Assembly: GCA_034766995.1 (NCBI GenBank)
Contig: CM068321.1
Location: 12,875,026-12,939,025, forward strand
DNA: 64,000 nt
DNA from: Acanthacorydalis orientalis
Taxonomy: Eukaryota > Arthropoda > Insecta > Megaloptera > Corydalidae
Direction of reading: 5' to 3'
Made by a program: the position numbers and the translations under genes. The notes below the pieces were generated by a model. That model was not told the origin of the DNA and ran no database searches. It saw only the letters and a list, made by a program, of their open reading frames with translations. Of the stretch, positions 11,778-26,270 are shown in pieces (the first letter of the stretch is position 1; each line of letters starts with the position of its first letter).

Positions 11778-13050
11778 GACATAATATAATATAGTATACT
11801 GTTTTAAATATAGATGATGTTGAACTTAGATTCCGGTTTTCATACTATCGCTTGAAGTGATGATAAATTAAACATCTGAACCTTAACATCTAATATGAAT
11901 ACGAATAAGTATGTGGGAAAGGTTTTACTGATATTTCTGTGCATTCCTTAATTCATAATTGCAGTTTTAATTTAATATGGTTGTTAATTTCTATTAATAT
12001 ACTTAATATGTTCATATATTCACTTAATATGTTATTTTTACTTTCTTTCTGTACATATATATATATAAATAAATAATATTTTTATTTTTTCTAAAAAAAT
12101 CACTGAAAACAAAAAATCACATTAAAGTAAATTAAAAATATAAAAATTGATTAGATTCTTATTAATTGATTATAAATGTTCAAAAGAAAATCGATAGTAT
12201 TTATAAATCGTTTGATAAACACAAACTTCTGATTATAAAAAAACCGAGTCAGCATGATTGATCTCTGGAAAATATTTAGTTTCTCGAGATATAACTTTAG
12301 AACGGGGTCATCAGTAGAAGTAAATAATTAATTCAGCGTTACACTGGATTATTGTAATCATATTAGCTTCATCTACTCGAAATTCAGTCATTGTAAATAA
12401 TTGATTCTTGAAAAATTTATAAAGTATTTGCACGATTTAGTATGAAAAAATATACAGTTATAGAATAAAGTAAACTTTGAGATTTATAGGCCATACCTTT
12501 GATAGATATTTGGGTAAGTGATTTGTTATCATGTAATGAAATGCAGACATCTTTTAAAACAATCTATACTTGACCCAAATTATATATACTAGTAAAATTA
12601 TGTAAATGCGGTTGTGGTCCTTTTCCTCATATTTATATTGTAAAATTTATCAAAAAGATTTATGTCGGGTTGGAGAGAACTAAAACACATCGTATATAAT
12701 AAGTGATGTTAATTATTTTATATGAATTAAATGTTAAAACTTTAATTTCATTCGGTAATTATATGACAAATATAGATGTTAATTTAAATAACAGAAGGAA
12801 ATAATTAATTATTAGTAATCAATTTATATTCTCGATGTAAAATTAAAAATAAAGTAAATGTAAAACATTCTAAGGACAAAAATAAAGATGTTAATACATT
12901 AATATCCGTTAACGTACTATTATGTCTTTTAAAGAGAGAATTTTGATATTCTTTGACGTAGTATTGTATCTATTTGAGCACAAAAGTTGGAAGTCATTGT
13001 ACTATTACGCTTTAGTAATGTAATCAAAATGTATCCTTAGTGTATTGGAG

Positions 13051-13055
<5 letters not shown>

Positions 13056-13083
<28 letters not shown>
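13056..13083. repeat. (TA)n microsatellite
   Basis: About 28 bp of TA. Confidence 0.93.
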
Positions 13084-13086
<3 letters not shown>

Positions 13087-13660
13087 TGAAAATCCTAGCC
13101 ACTACATGAAATTCCAGTAGAGTGTAGTTTGTATATAGTACATATTCTACTCAAACATTTTATGAAATATCCATCTGGATTCACATCTTGAATTCTCTGT
13201 TATTTGATACGATTTGATAGAATTTACATACAAACGCTTAGTGAATTGACTACTGCTATCTCATAAATTGTATTTCATTATTATTGTTATTAATTTTTTC
13301 CTGTAACTATTGAAGAAACAAATAGCAAATAATTATTTCGAGGTTACTGTACTAATTGTAACAAAAAACTAATAATATGGTCAGATTGAGTCAAGTTTGA
13401 ATTACATAATAAACGTTAAATATTACTAAAATTTTTAAACTATATATTTTAAAAACTTGTATAATTTTGGTATTAAAAACGCTATAGTGTTAAAGAATAG
13501 AAAATAAAATTAAAGTAATCTATAGAGAGTAGAGCAGTTATTTACATGGACCTGACTTGATATGACTAAATTATTAGATTTTATTTTATACTAAATTGTG
13601 AAAAGTAATAATTTTTCAACACTTCCTCCTTTTATAATAAGAAGAATATAATATAATAAT

Positions 13661-13666
<6 letters not shown>

Positions 13667-13713
<47 letters not shown>
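13667..13713. repeat. (TA)n microsatellite
   Basis: About 47 bp of TA, preceded by AAT repeats. Confidence 0.95.
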
Positions 13714-13716
<3 letters not shown>

Positions 13717-14454
13717 AGAATGAAAACTGTATTTCAGCTAACACTGGTCATTTTATAAAGAATCGTTATTTAAATTCTAACACTTCCACTAACAATTTGA
13801 GGTGTCTGAGTAAGACGAGTGTTTAATTAAAAGACCTGACAGAATATGTATTATCTAAAAATTACATTATCTGTTTGAATTTCATATCTAGGATCTGCAT
13901 GAAAATACATTTTTTTCATGTGATTAATACATAACAAGCTGTAATTGTCCATTAGAAAACAATTCAAAAATATAGATGTGATCAATGAAATCTTTTTAAA
14001 AATCTGAACTTCTATAAAAATTTTTATAATTATCATGCTTTGTAAAGAATGTATCGAAAATCATATAGTAGAAAATTAATTACTTTATAATGTTTATAAT
14101 AACTAATTTATTAATAATAAACATAGTTAATTTGTTATAAAAAGCATTTTATTAATTAAATTGCTGATAATAAATAGGTTTTTGTTTTTTCATAACGTTT
14201 TGCTTTATCATTCAATCTACCAAATCCAAAACTGATCCAGAGATACTCAACAATTAAATCGTAAAAAAGATTAGATTCTTTAAGTATGTTTGTTTTCGTG
14301 ATAATTCTAGACATACAGACACCTAAGGAACAGGTCAAGGATAGACAAATTAAATAATTGGAATGTTTTCAAATATTCTAATATATTTGAAAATAGTGTT
14401 AAAAATATTTTCTTTTCATTTTTTAATGAAGAAATAGAGCAGTCATTAGTGGTC

Positions 14455-14590
14455 GAGTTTATGGATAAATTCACGTTCAAAAATAAATTCTTTTTTCACA
14501 TCATAAAAAAACAAATATTTATGAAAAAATAATCAATGATGATTTATTGTATATTTTTGATCAAAACAACTTTTAATGAATTGTGGTAGG
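14455..14590. mobile_element. FB-1 foldback element, short copy C
   Basis: The left arm (ATAAATTCACGTTC, then AAATTCTTTTTTCACATCAT) is the approximate reverse complement of the right arm (TTATTGTATATTTTTGATC, then TTTTAATGAATTGTGG). The centre is reduced to AATAATCAATGATGATT, so the loop section seen in copies D, I and L has been lost. Confidence 0.42.
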
Positions 14591-14741
14591 GGTGGTAATA
14601 ATTAGTCTGCGAAAATAAATTAGATATTTTAAAAAGTCATTTTTTTGTTTAATATTGATGGTTTGGTAGATTGAGATACAGAGTAGGATCTTTGAGAATT
14701 ATTTATTGTTCCCAATGTTAAATATTAATATCTATAAACAT

Positions 14742-14755
<14 letters not shown>

Positions 14756-14774
<19 letters not shown>
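14756..14774. repeat. (TA)n microsatellite
   Basis: Short TA tract, about 20 bp. Confidence 0.88.
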
Positions 14775-14778
<4 letters not shown>

Positions 14779-15664
14779 TGAAGAAAAAATTAATAAATCC
14801 ATGACTGTTTTTGTTGGCATAACGACGCAAAAACGCTGATATATTTCATAATAATGGGATTATTAGTCATTATGCAGTTTAGGAGTATACATTCTACAAT
14901 TACAAAAAATTATTCCTACGCATAAGGAATTTATATATAAACAACACCTAATCAGAAACAAGAATTAAAGCATAAATTACTATATATATATTGCTATAGT
15001 ATTGATTAAAAATACGAAGATTATAGACTGTACACTTGTATATCTCATCCTCATAAATACTTCTAATGCTTTTTAAAAGAAGTTATATAATACATAATAA
15101 ATAGAAAAGTAAAGATCCTTTCTTACACCTACAGCAGCTTAAAAATAATAGAAAATCTATATATATAAATAAACGTTGGGACAATTATTTAAGATAAAAA
15201 CATAGAATACTATAAAAAAAATTATATTTTTTATTATTTGATAATTGTATCTATTCAACATTATATTAAACTGTATATTATTTAAAATGTATTAAATTAG
15301 TGGTACTAGATATAATTTAATAATTTACTGAATTGATGAAATTGAGTATTTAGATTTGCATACGAAATATTAATTTCTCTTCGTATTAATTTAATATCAC
15401 GCTTTTTAAATACGAATACCAGACACTACTATACTTCTTATGCAATATTAAATGAATATCTCACTAATGGCATACTAGACGTTTAAATTTAAATCGTACA
15501 ATGAGATTGAGATAGCAAATAAGATATAGAATGTTAAAGAAGTAGTTCATGTATAGAAGATGTATATCTGACAATCAACGAAAACAAATCGTTTTCACGG
15601 ATATTCGAGACTAACTAACTCTTTAATTTTTAATAATATGTGACAGGTGTAATACTATTTTATC

Positions 15665-15817
15665 ATGTACATATTAATGGAGTATATAATGTTAGAAGAC
15701 CGAGATCGGTTGGGTTTACTAGTATAAATTGCTGTTTTGACACCACCGGACTTACAGTTTGAAAATGATCCTTACATTGGAGATGTAGAAGTATTATATG
15801 TATTTAGATTTTTTTGA
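15665..15817 (+). pseudogene. Coding-like fragment with one in-frame stop, unrecognised
   Basis: One frame reads from ATG at 15665 through MLEDRDRLGLLV, a TAA at 15725-15727, then LTPPDLQFENDPYIGDVEVL to TGA at 15815. The composition on both sides of the stop is protein-like (TPPDLQ, DPYIGD). An acceptor-like CTTACAG lies inside. I do not recognise the family. It could be a decayed exon or transposon piece, or chance. Confidence 0.18.
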
Positions 15818-16902
15818 AAATGAAGTATTAATTTTTAATACTAATACTTTAATTTATATACCATTTATTTTACCTGTAATGAACGTTTTAATTGCTTTGT
15901 TTGATTTTCTTATTATTTTTAAAAAACCATTTAATTTTTTACAATTTAAAAAAAGTATCTTTCTGTTAATACTTTGTTTCTGTTATAATAATTTACACAT
16001 AATAATAATAATTTGCAAATAATTTTAATCAAAGCTAGTTTTATAGAATATAAGTAATGTGATGATTCTTAAAAAAGTATTTATAATAATATATTGCAAG
16101 TATACTACTTATATTTACATATTTTTTCGCTCAGTTCAAAGTAATAAAAAAATATGGTAAGAATCAATATTTTAAATATAGTTTTTAAATTCACATGATC
16201 GAATTTTTAAGCGAATATATCTATTTGATATTTAAGTGTTGAATATAAGAGCAAATAAGAAATATTTTTTTTTACAATGGCCACTGTGAATGACGGACTC
16301 ATTTGTACCCTATTCATAAAAGAAATAATATTATTATAATAATAACAATTATGTAAAATGTTTAATGTTGATATGATAAATATAAATAAGTAGTTGCAAT
16401 GAAATGTATTCAAATTAAAAAGTAAATAAAAATAGTATTATATTATAATCTGAAAAACTAAATAACGTAATACGAATCACTGAACGAAATCTGATCGAAA
16501 TTTCGTATTACACTGAAACGCATTTCACACATTTCTATTTTCTGCTAGAAAAGCGTGGAAAAGGAATATTGCATTCTCACATTTTTATATGAATTATTGA
16601 TTTTTTATTTGAAATGATGATAGATTCTTATAAATAAAACGGACATGTTGTCAAAATTGTACTGTTAGATTTTTTGATACAATGCACCTTAAGAATATAT
16701 CGAAAAACATATAAACATTTATACAATACATATTTTTGAATTATCATATTCATAAGTTTATACAGTTATTAGAACTATAAATGAAAATTATTTACTTGAT
16801 ATATTTAGTATAAATGAAAAGTGCGATATGATAAATAATTTATAATTAGATTATGGTAAGTATGAAATGTTTTCGATTTATTTTTACTTATTCCAAAATC
16901 AT

Positions 16903-16908
<6 letters not shown>

Positions 16909-16937
<29 letters not shown>
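16909..16937. repeat. (TA)n microsatellite
   Basis: About 29 bp of TA, followed by an AAATA-type pentamer run at 16941-16970. Confidence 0.93.
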
Positions 16938-16940
<3 letters not shown>

Positions 16941-17155
16941 AAAATAAATAAAATAAAATAAAATAAAAATGAATTTTATTGATTTGAATTTTAATACAGG
17001 GCCGGGTTTGGCCTTATGTTTAATGATTTGGTGCGGTGCCCTTACCAAATTTGGTATTTAACCGCTATGTAGTGTGGCTTGTGTGTGATGTTTTGGTGAT
17101 TTTTATTAATGTCTCTACTTGCGTTCCGGGAAAAATTTTCAAAAAACCGGGAATA
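16941..17155 (-). mobile_element. Possible retroelement 3' tail (GC island plus AAAAT repeats)
   Basis: A GC-richer block (16997-17155) has paired CCGGG motifs (GGGCCGGGTTTGG near 17000, TTCCGGGAAAA near 17125, AACCGGGAA near 17146). It is joined at its left edge to a pentameric AAAAT repeat run. A unique block ending in a simple A/T repeat tail is typical of non-LTR retroelement 3' ends, which would put the element on the minus strand. No coding match was found. This is inference only. Confidence 0.22.
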
Positions 17156-17508
17156 TATATGTATATATATATATTAATATATACCTATCTCTTCTATCTA
17201 CATTTCAATACCATTTAATCAATCGAGATCAAACTTCTCAAACGGTATGATTTTATAGGTAACATAATATCTGAGAATCTCAACAAAAACTATATTTAAA
17301 AGTATATAGTTTTTGAAAAATGGTTTTCTGAAAAAATGTATCTTAAAACATTGCTAAATAGATAAACATGTATGAATATAAAATTCACAAATAACGACAG
17401 TAACTATTTAGACCCGTAGCACAATATCAGGTACTTAAATTTTTATTACTACTCTGCTACTCTGACGCAATAAAATAAATTCATTTGTCTTTTACAATAC
17501 ATTTCTGT

Positions 17509-17872
17509 CACTGTGGCTGAATTCACTTTCACAAATGAATCTTTTTCACTCTACAAAGCATAAAAAATGTTTTTAGTCAAAAATGTTCAATAAATCATTA
17601 TTGATAATTTTTGTTCATTGTTTATGTGAATTTCGATGGTAATGTTATCATCTTCAGAACGCCAAGATACAGTAAAATTTACCTTGAAGCTATTTTTTGT
17701 ACCTGGATACTAACTGTTCTGCTTTTTTAAACAAAAATTTCAGACCCTTAGCTTTCTGATGTTGATATTACTATCAAAAAATACTAAGAATGATTTATTG
17801 AATATATTTGACAAGATAAATGTCATGGTTTGTTGATTGAAGAAGACTTTATTCATGTTTGTCCTCATCTAT
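17509..17872. mobile_element. FB-1 foldback element, near full copy D
   Basis: It begins CACTGTGGCTGAATTCACTT and continues with AATGAATCTTTTTCACT, AAAAATGTTCAATAAATCAT and TTTCGATGGTAATGTTATCATCTTCAG-like DNA. After a middle section of about 100 bp the complement follows (AATGATTTATTGAATATATTTG, ATGTCATGGTTTGTTGATTG). At about 360 bp it is among the longest copies and is useful for building a consensus. No open frame. Confidence 0.65.
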
Positions 17873-18613
17873 GTTTATCATATATTATCCTACATGTATC
17901 ACTGATCACTGGCACGTGAGAAACGACAGTTTAAATGCAGTAAAAATTTTATTTTACAGAATGTAACTGTAATGTTTATGTATTCTAATTCAATATTTCA
18001 TGTAAAGAAAAAAAATGAAGATTAATTCGTTTAGTAGTTATTTAATTTAAAAATTTAACACAAAAAAGACATCTTCAAATTATAACAATACTAGCTACAT
18101 CCATTCCAAGCATGAATGTAGTAATATTAAACAAATTGTATTATACATTTGTTTATATAATTAAATTAATAAAACAGCATGTATAAAAAATATTTATAGT
18201 CAAATTCACAAAATTAATTATACAATTTTAAAATTAATTTAACGAGAATCGTATACTAAGCACTGTGATACAACAGATGATTGGATGAAATTATCTATAG
18301 ACAGAGAATTCCACTAAAAAAATCTGAATAGAAAGTTAAGAATAACAAAAAAATCTTGTTGAATATATCACATTTCGTTTAAGAAAAGAGAAAAAAAATA
18401 ATGATAAATAACGTAAAATATTGTGAATAATTCATTATTTTTAACAAAAGTGTCTGTTGAATTAGAATATCTGTTGCATTTTGAATACGTGTTTACCATG
18501 TACCAATGTGAACGGTACATGAGAGATAGATAAGGAGAAAAGAAGTACCTCGCGTTTCACTTTTCTTTGCATTATACAACAGAATATTTAATACTTATTT
18601 ATATATCTAATTA

Positions 18614-18615
<2 letters not shown>

Positions 18616-18663
<48 letters not shown>
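18616..18663. repeat. (TA)n microsatellite
   Basis: About 48 bp of TA. Confidence 0.95.
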
Positions 18664-18665
<2 letters not shown>

Positions 18666-19212
18666 AATACTAATTTATAAATATGATATAGAGAAAGACA
18701 ATGACCTTTTATCTTAGTATTCTTATAAAATAAAGAAGTTATCTGTCATCCCAGTTCTGAAGTAAGATAAAAATAGAAGTAAATGCAAAGCATTAATTAT
18801 AAAAATGAGTAAACACAATAAGTGTACATGAATTCGGTTTTATTTCATTTAATTATTTCTGTTTCTTTTTACTTTTGTCTCTTTTCTAATCATAAAACCC
18901 AAAAGAAGTGAAATATATTACCATGGTGGAAACAAATTGTAATAATAAAAATCTTTTAATTAAAAACTGAAAATAGGTGGTGCTAGTTAATAAATAGTCT
19001 CTATTATACCTCTGGATCTAAATATGTTTACTACATTCGTTAAAAATAATATCGAGTATGACTAGAATTAGTGATATATAAAGAAAAACTAATTAGTGAG
19101 ACATAGTTACATCCAAAAGGATTAAAAACAATAAAAATATCAAACAAATTTGATTACAGTTTGATTTAAAACCCTATATGTGTACATAAATATCTTTAAT
19201 TTTAATCATTTA

Positions 19213-19450
<238 letters not shown>

Positions 19451-21734
19451 CATATACACACAAGACAAGTATCATTAGTATTAACTTTATGAAATATTTA
19501 ATATATTAAAAATATTAAAATTATTATTAGAAAATCTTACCTTCCAAATATTGTATTCATTGAACTCAACTGTATAAATCGAATAACCACATACATTGTC
19601 TTTGAGTGAATCATTTCGCATATGATTTGTAAAAATGTCTAATAAATCTATTTGAAAACTCGAAATGATAACACATACTGATTAATTACACATATACGGG
19701 TATCATCTTGAATTTCACTACCTAAATAGTGCATGTCTGTTAGAGAACACGTAAGAAAATGAACACAAGCATTTCACATGATCAAATTATATAATCAGTT
19801 ATGGATTGACTCGAGTCTAATCGAAGATCAATGAATTTATTTGATACAATGGGTGTACGATTTTCATATTATTTTGAATAAGTTACGTAAAGCATTTATA
19901 TTTTAAATATATAAAGTTAAATAGTTTTCAAATGAATGAAAAGTATATAATTATACAAGAATTTATTTCATTACAATTTAAAATATAATAGAAATAGGAA
20001 CGGGATATTTCAATACAAACATTTAGAATGTTATACTTGATATGATGACTAATTCTAAAGACAGTAGAATAAAAAATAAAATATTTAATACAAAAAACAT
20101 TATCGTGTTTTGAGAACTTTTAAATAAAATTAATAATTTTTTACATTAAAATAAATCAATTTTCTAATAAATACTATTATATGTCTCCGGCAGTGTTTTT
20201 GATGTGAATAAAATAATTTAGATATTACAAATAAGTAATATAATAAATAAAACTATTCTTTATACAATAGTTTAGAAAAAAATTATTAATATGAATTTTG
20301 TTCTATATGAGATATACTTTTACATGTAATTCATATATGTCTTTGCTCATATATAAACTTCATAACAACGAGTTTAAAAAGAGTAGCTAATTTGACTTTA
20401 ATGAAAAAATATGAAACATTTCTGAATGAATTTAATAAGGCTATATACATTTTGCAAGAATATATAATTATATCTCATGAGGAATGATGTTAATATACAA
20501 TATTTGTAAATGAAACAATAAAATACAAATACACTATTTATAATCTTTTTTTAGACCTAACACGTTTTAAAACAATAAAAATACATTATGTGAATACTAT
20601 TATTTTATTAGTGCATTTGTATATTTCATTTGATATTTAATATTTTTCTGTTATATTCACAACATAACTAATACTAAATGATAATGTTTTAATAAATAAT
20701 CTATAAAAAAACGTTCTAGTGACATTGTCATGGAATGAATATTAGATTATGACATAGTATAGTATTTGTACAGCTTACTTTAATTTCATTTCGTCGAAAT
20801 CAATCCATCAATGTCATGTTATTATTAAAAAAAATTTTAATTCGATATACATGTTTTTCTTTGTACAGTATATAAAATAGCATTTTATAAAATAGAAAAC
20901 GACTGAATTAAATGCAATAGTTTTAAAATGTAAATTACAAATAAAAGTTAGAAGTAATTAAATACATTTTATTTATTTATTTTACTTCAATTGATAACAA
21001 GTCTGAATTATTATTTAGACTAATATATAATAGATATAATATGTATATATGTTACACAACTAGGTCTACAATTTCAAGTGCATACAAACAGAACAGAATA
21101 AAAGAAGTCTGATTTTGTAGAAAGTGAATTTTTAATTTCGTGCATGTATACTTGATAATGCACTATTTAAATATAAAAAGATTATAAAATTGTCTGTAAA
21201 TATACTGTATTTATAAACTAAAAAATTATTAAGTAGTTTTGGTAAATTTTATTTTCTCTTAGAATACATTATTTGAGTTATTGCATCCTTCCATTAACGG
21301 TTATATGTCTGTTACAAGGCAACTTGTTTTTAGAATCAATTATTAAAATCTGTTGATAGAGTTATATCATATCCATAATATAAACCATGTTTATAATATT
21401 TCACTAAACAGGAAAACTAGGTCTCACTAACTTATTATACTACACGCCTAGTTATACGTTAAATTTATTTTTTTAATAAATTTAATAAACACTTCTGGAT
21501 CTTTTATAAAGTAAAATAAGATTATAAAGATAATAAGCACTGTTAATTTTGAGACATATTTGCAATATTTTTTAATAGATTAGAGCATGGCCCGTATATT
21601 TTAATATATCTTAGCTTATTTAAGAGTTTGAATGTGTGTTATTATTTTATAATTTACAAGTTTACGTCCAATACAAAAAAACTTTCTTTTAGAATTAACA
21701 TTATTATAAAATTAACATAAAGTCTAGTGGAAAA

Positions 21735-21836
21735 ATGATTTCTGTTTTCTTTAAAAAACAATATTCGCCTTCAGATGACGAATTAAGCGAATTAACACAC
21801 ACAAGTTATCGATTAATAAAGTGGTATGAAATTTAA
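21735..21836 (+). other. Small open frame, coding-like, unrecognised
   Basis: This 33-codon frame from ATG to TAA contains FFKKQYSPSDDELSEL and ends RLIKWYEI, an unusually mixed and acidic composition for this window. Two further protein-like bits follow in other frames (near 21870-21930, including YFENLTEENQTNTQL, and 21940-22000). A frameshifted gene remnant covering 21.70-22.25 kb is therefore possible. No motif or family was recognised. Confidence 0.18.
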
Positions 21837-23106
21837 AGCAGGATTATAGTTTGTTTAAAATATAATCAAAAATTTTAAGCACAACAATTATTTTGAAAAT
21901 CTTACCGAAGAAAATCAAACAAACACGCAACTTTAATGAAAATATATGAAGATCAATCATCTATAATTGAATTTGATAAATCTCATAGCAATTTTTTCAT
22001 GTGAATCTGACTCTGTTATTATATTCAATAGAAATACTAGATATTTAAAATATATAATAAAAAATAAAAAATTCAGAATCAGTAATCTTTATTTCAAGTT
22101 GATGGATCTTGACTGTTTTCATGTCAATGTATTTATATTTTACAGAGAATTGTGGTCAATGATTGTAGTGAATTATAAATTACACTCCTTGAAAATCCTA
22201 AATATCAATTTGAAAATGGAAATTTTAAAACCGAAGAAACTATAAAAAAAAGTAGAAAAAAGTTTATACTGAAGAATAGAAGAGACAAAGTGATACAAAA
22301 TTGAGGAATGAATACATATAGTACGAAAAATTAAAAAATCAATTCTGTTTCTGTATTATTCCAAATGATTTGAAATTATAAATATAATTTTAATTTTTTG
22401 TGTTAATACATTTTGCTTCTTCATAATTCATAATCCGATAATATACACATTTTGAAACAATGAGACTTCAAATGATTGAATGGGTTAGCGATATAACGAT
22501 GTTCTTTAAAGTATTCAAACCTAAATTCGATTTCAGGACAATATAGATCAATTCTGTTGTTTCCATTTTTTAAATTTGTATTTTTTATATGTATATTCAA
22601 CTTGAAATATTTAGTTAAGAGATCTAAATTTAGTAAACTTCATACAGGATATTCACAATGACAAAAAAATAAAAGATAATCGTACTTTTATTAAAAAAAT
22701 TTTGATGGAAAAAATAATAATAAATGGATACTGCAGTTTGTAGTTTTATTTCAGATTTTTGTACACATAATTTTGGACGTGTAATAAACTAGCTATTATT
22801 ATTATGTGTAATAATAGTTATAAAAAAAACTAGCAGAAATTTTTATGAATTACTCATCTTCGCATGTAAATTAAAACTTTTATAAATACAATCATTTAAA
22901 TATCCTATGTAACCGAATAGTACTTTATCCTTTATCAGGAATTTCTGTTAAGTGATAGGACAATGGGAATTCTAGAATTCCGCGAAGACACACTTTTATT
23001 GTCTTATTATATTCTAAAGATATAAGAATGCATTTTTTCAGATGTATCTCGTTTGAAACATTATGTATTAACATTTTTTTATGAATTTTAATTTAATTTC
23101 GAATCT

Positions 23107-23121
23107 TTCTCTCTCTCTCAC

Positions 23122-23159
<38 letters not shown>
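23107..23159. repeat. (CT)n and (TA)n microsatellites
   Basis: A short CT run (23107-23120) is followed by about 34 bp of TA. Confidence 0.94.
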
Positions 23160-23167
<8 letters not shown>

Positions 23168-24458
23168 TAATGAGAGACATTTGTAACAATAATAAACAGT
23201 GTATAAAATATGGGAATATTTAAAACATGTTTGAGTTTTTGGTACATGCTAAAATAATAGCTTTCATTTTATTTTACTTGTATATAAAAGTTATTTGTGT
23301 TAAGTTTAATATGTCCTTTGGGATTACTTTAATTATTTAGTTTTATTGTATCATATTTTCAAAATCTTGAGATATAATGAAATTTAAATGCTCCTCTGAG
23401 ACTAATAAAACACTTTTAAAGAAAGTGAAAAATGTAGGTAATATCTTATTTTTATTTTTGTCTGAATAAATTATGATTATTTGTGAAACATAAATCTTGA
23501 TAAAATATTTTATAAAAATTTACTAAAGTATTCATGTACCAAAATCATTTAAAATTTTTAAATTATATACAAATAATGACCAAGTTGTAACATCAAAGAA
23601 AACCACTGATTTGTTACTATAATCATTACTCTCCATAAATCTTCATTCAAGAAACTTTACAAAGAAACAATTAAACTTTATTCACAAAGATTTCATTTCT
23701 TTGCTTCCGATACAGAGTTTCAAGATATTCTAACAGATATCGTTTAACTAATTAATTATCAAAATTGAAACCAACAGTGATGTGTAGTACAAAGAGTTAT
23801 AATTGAATTTCGGAGTATCAAGTATATGTCACTGGGTAAATTTAAAAAGGGCTAAAAGGATCGAAATTAATGTCAAAAACATTGTCATTTCTCGAATATA
23901 TGGAACATCATCCTACTTGTAAGTTAATCTTTGTGTTAGATTAACTTTTGAAGAATGTATTAATTACTAAAGTTTAAAAACTGATGATTGATTATAGCAT
24001 TTACACTTTTCAGTTTTTAAAATAAATGCTGGGTTCTTTAACAGTGTTCTATTTGGATAATTAACTGACAAATGAGAGAAAACTGAAGTTTTATAAACTG
24101 TTATGAATGTATGAAAAATCAAAGTAAATATTTTTTCTCATATAAAGGTATATATTTATTCAAAACGTAATTAATCTATATTTTTGTTTTTATTCTTGCT
24201 GTATTCTATAAAAATTTATCTATGTTACTTATTTTAATTTTTATTTTAGAACAGTTTTTAATTATAATTAATATTACTATCGGCATGTTTTCTTGTATGC
24301 CTGTTATTTAGTAATTTTGTAAGGTTTTTTAAAGTTACTATTCCTAAATTTTTATTTTTAGAAATAAAACAAGGATTCAAGAATAGTACCATATAGATAT
24401 CAAATAAAACAACTCTATAAAATAACTATTCTTAATATATGGTATCAATTTATTATAT

Positions 24459-24462
<4 letters not shown>

Positions 24463-24523
<61 letters not shown>

Positions 24524-24536
24524 TACATGTGTAATT
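24463..24536. repeat. (AC)n(AT)n compound microsatellite
   Basis: About 28 bp of AC repeats pass directly into about 45 bp of AT repeats. Confidence 0.96.
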
Positions 24537-25854
24537 TTTTAAAAATTATATTCTTATTTTGTTTAGTAAAAAATAAAAATAGAACCAACAAAGGAACAGT
24601 TAACAAGAGATAACTTACTCTTTTAATCCTAATTACTATTTTATGTTTCTAAAATATTATTTAATAATAATGCAACTTTTATTAAAAAAAATTTCACATT
24701 TATCAGAAATCGTTAATTAAGTTTATTATTTTTTGGATATTATAAAAGTGATGTTATTCTTTCCAAACAAATAATATCTGACAAAATTTTGAAAGAACTG
24801 CATTAACATTGTCAGCAAAATATTGAAATGGACACATTCATCGATATATTTTTTCGAAGTAACTGTAACGGGATAAAATGCTGACATAATGGAAACGTGA
24901 CACTTAATTTGTCAACTTCATTTAAATAAAATGAATACATTTTGATAGGGTAGAAAAAGTATGAATCTCATTTTAATTAATCCATAATCATTTTAAATCT
25001 TATTAAATCGTCGTATTTCAATTATAGATTTCATTTCATTGTCAACAGAGAAATAATGGAATATGAACAAGAATTTAAAAAAATATGATAACGTTGTTGT
25101 TTTTATATATTAATGCTTTATTTTTTATTTATTTAAATATTTATTTTATAATTATTTATATTGTACTAATGAGTATCTTTCTTATAATTATTTAGTAATT
25201 TATATATAAATATTCAATGGATATTATTCATTGAATTATCATATTGGTATTATTCATATAATTTTTTTACAGTTTATTTTTAAATTTTATAAAAAATAGT
25301 GAAATGTCAGATAAGAAATTAAAAATTTATTAAACTGTAAATAATTATTAACACATTATAGCCAAACCAAATAATATAAAATATTTCAATACTTAAGTTA
25401 ATGCTTCTTATGATTTTAAAATATATATATTCCATTTAAAAAACTTAATCAATGATCATTTTTTTATATTAACAATACTAGAAAAGCGAAATTTTTTCTA
25501 TTGTAATATGATTTATCAGTCATATTTCATCAGTAGAGCATGTACCAAATTTTTTGATCGTTTTTTACTAACACAGGATAAAGAGTCATATTGTTAACAT
25601 GATCTTTTATTGACATTTATTTATTTATTTAAAAATTACAGGATATCTGTCATAATTTTCAAATAAATGTTACTAGACATCCTCTTAATAATAAGTATTT
25701 ACAATATTTAGAGTATATTCGAATAAAAATACTTGTCATCAAAATAAATTGATTATAGAAGGCTTATCAAGCCAAATAAAAGTTCGTAGTACATACTGTA
25801 TGAGTTTTGAACAAAAAAGTGCAATCCATGCATAAAATGCATCCATACAGTGCA

Positions 25855-25877
25855 TATATATATATATATATATATGT

Positions 25878-25945
<68 letters not shown>

Positions 25946-25962
25946 AAGAAAGAGCGAGAGAA
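25855..25962. repeat. (TA)n(GA)n compound microsatellite
   Basis: About 80 bp of TA with TG/CA interruptions is followed by GA repeats with GAAA interruptions. Confidence 0.96.
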
Positions 25963-26270
25963 AACAGAATGAGACAATCACACAATTTATAGTGTGAAAT
26001 GGATTATATTTACTGATAAATACTAATAAATATTGTAAATATAGCAAAATTGGCGCATTCACTATATAATTTCGCTTAGCTAACTAAACTCTATCTGCAT
26101 GAATTGTAATTTTTTAAATGATTCAGAAGTGTACAGGGTTCCCTTTTTTTGTTAGTTGACTTATGATTAACAGAAATGTTTATAATATAGTATCAGTGAC
26201 TTGTAATTATTAATTTTCAATAAAAGTAATGTTTAGTGAATATAATATTATAAAAAAATAAAATTGTGAT

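Larger units (their letters stand above)
11780..14450. other. AT-rich non-coding stretch
   Basis: It contains two (TA)n tracts and otherwise unique AT-rich DNA. No gene, RNA gene or further repeat was recognised. Minus-strand open frames at 13.85-14.34 kb lack any known motif. Confidence 0.55.
14600..17500. other. AT-rich non-coding stretch
   Basis: It holds short (TA)n tracts, one coding-like patch at 15.7-15.8 kb and one GC-richer retroelement-like tail at 16.94-17.16 kb. The rest shows nothing recognisable. Confidence 0.55.
21840..26265. other. AT-rich non-coding stretch
   Basis: Apart from possible coding debris up to 22.25 kb and the CT/TA, CA/TA and TA/GA tracts listed separately, nothing is recognised. 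Confidence 0.5.

Noticed and set aside
22440..22560. Patch with spaced GGTTAGCGA and TTCAAACC, considered as a tRNA
   Set aside because: No cloverleaf could be formed; the acceptor stem and anticodon arm are missing. No tRNA or rRNA gene was found anywhere in the window.
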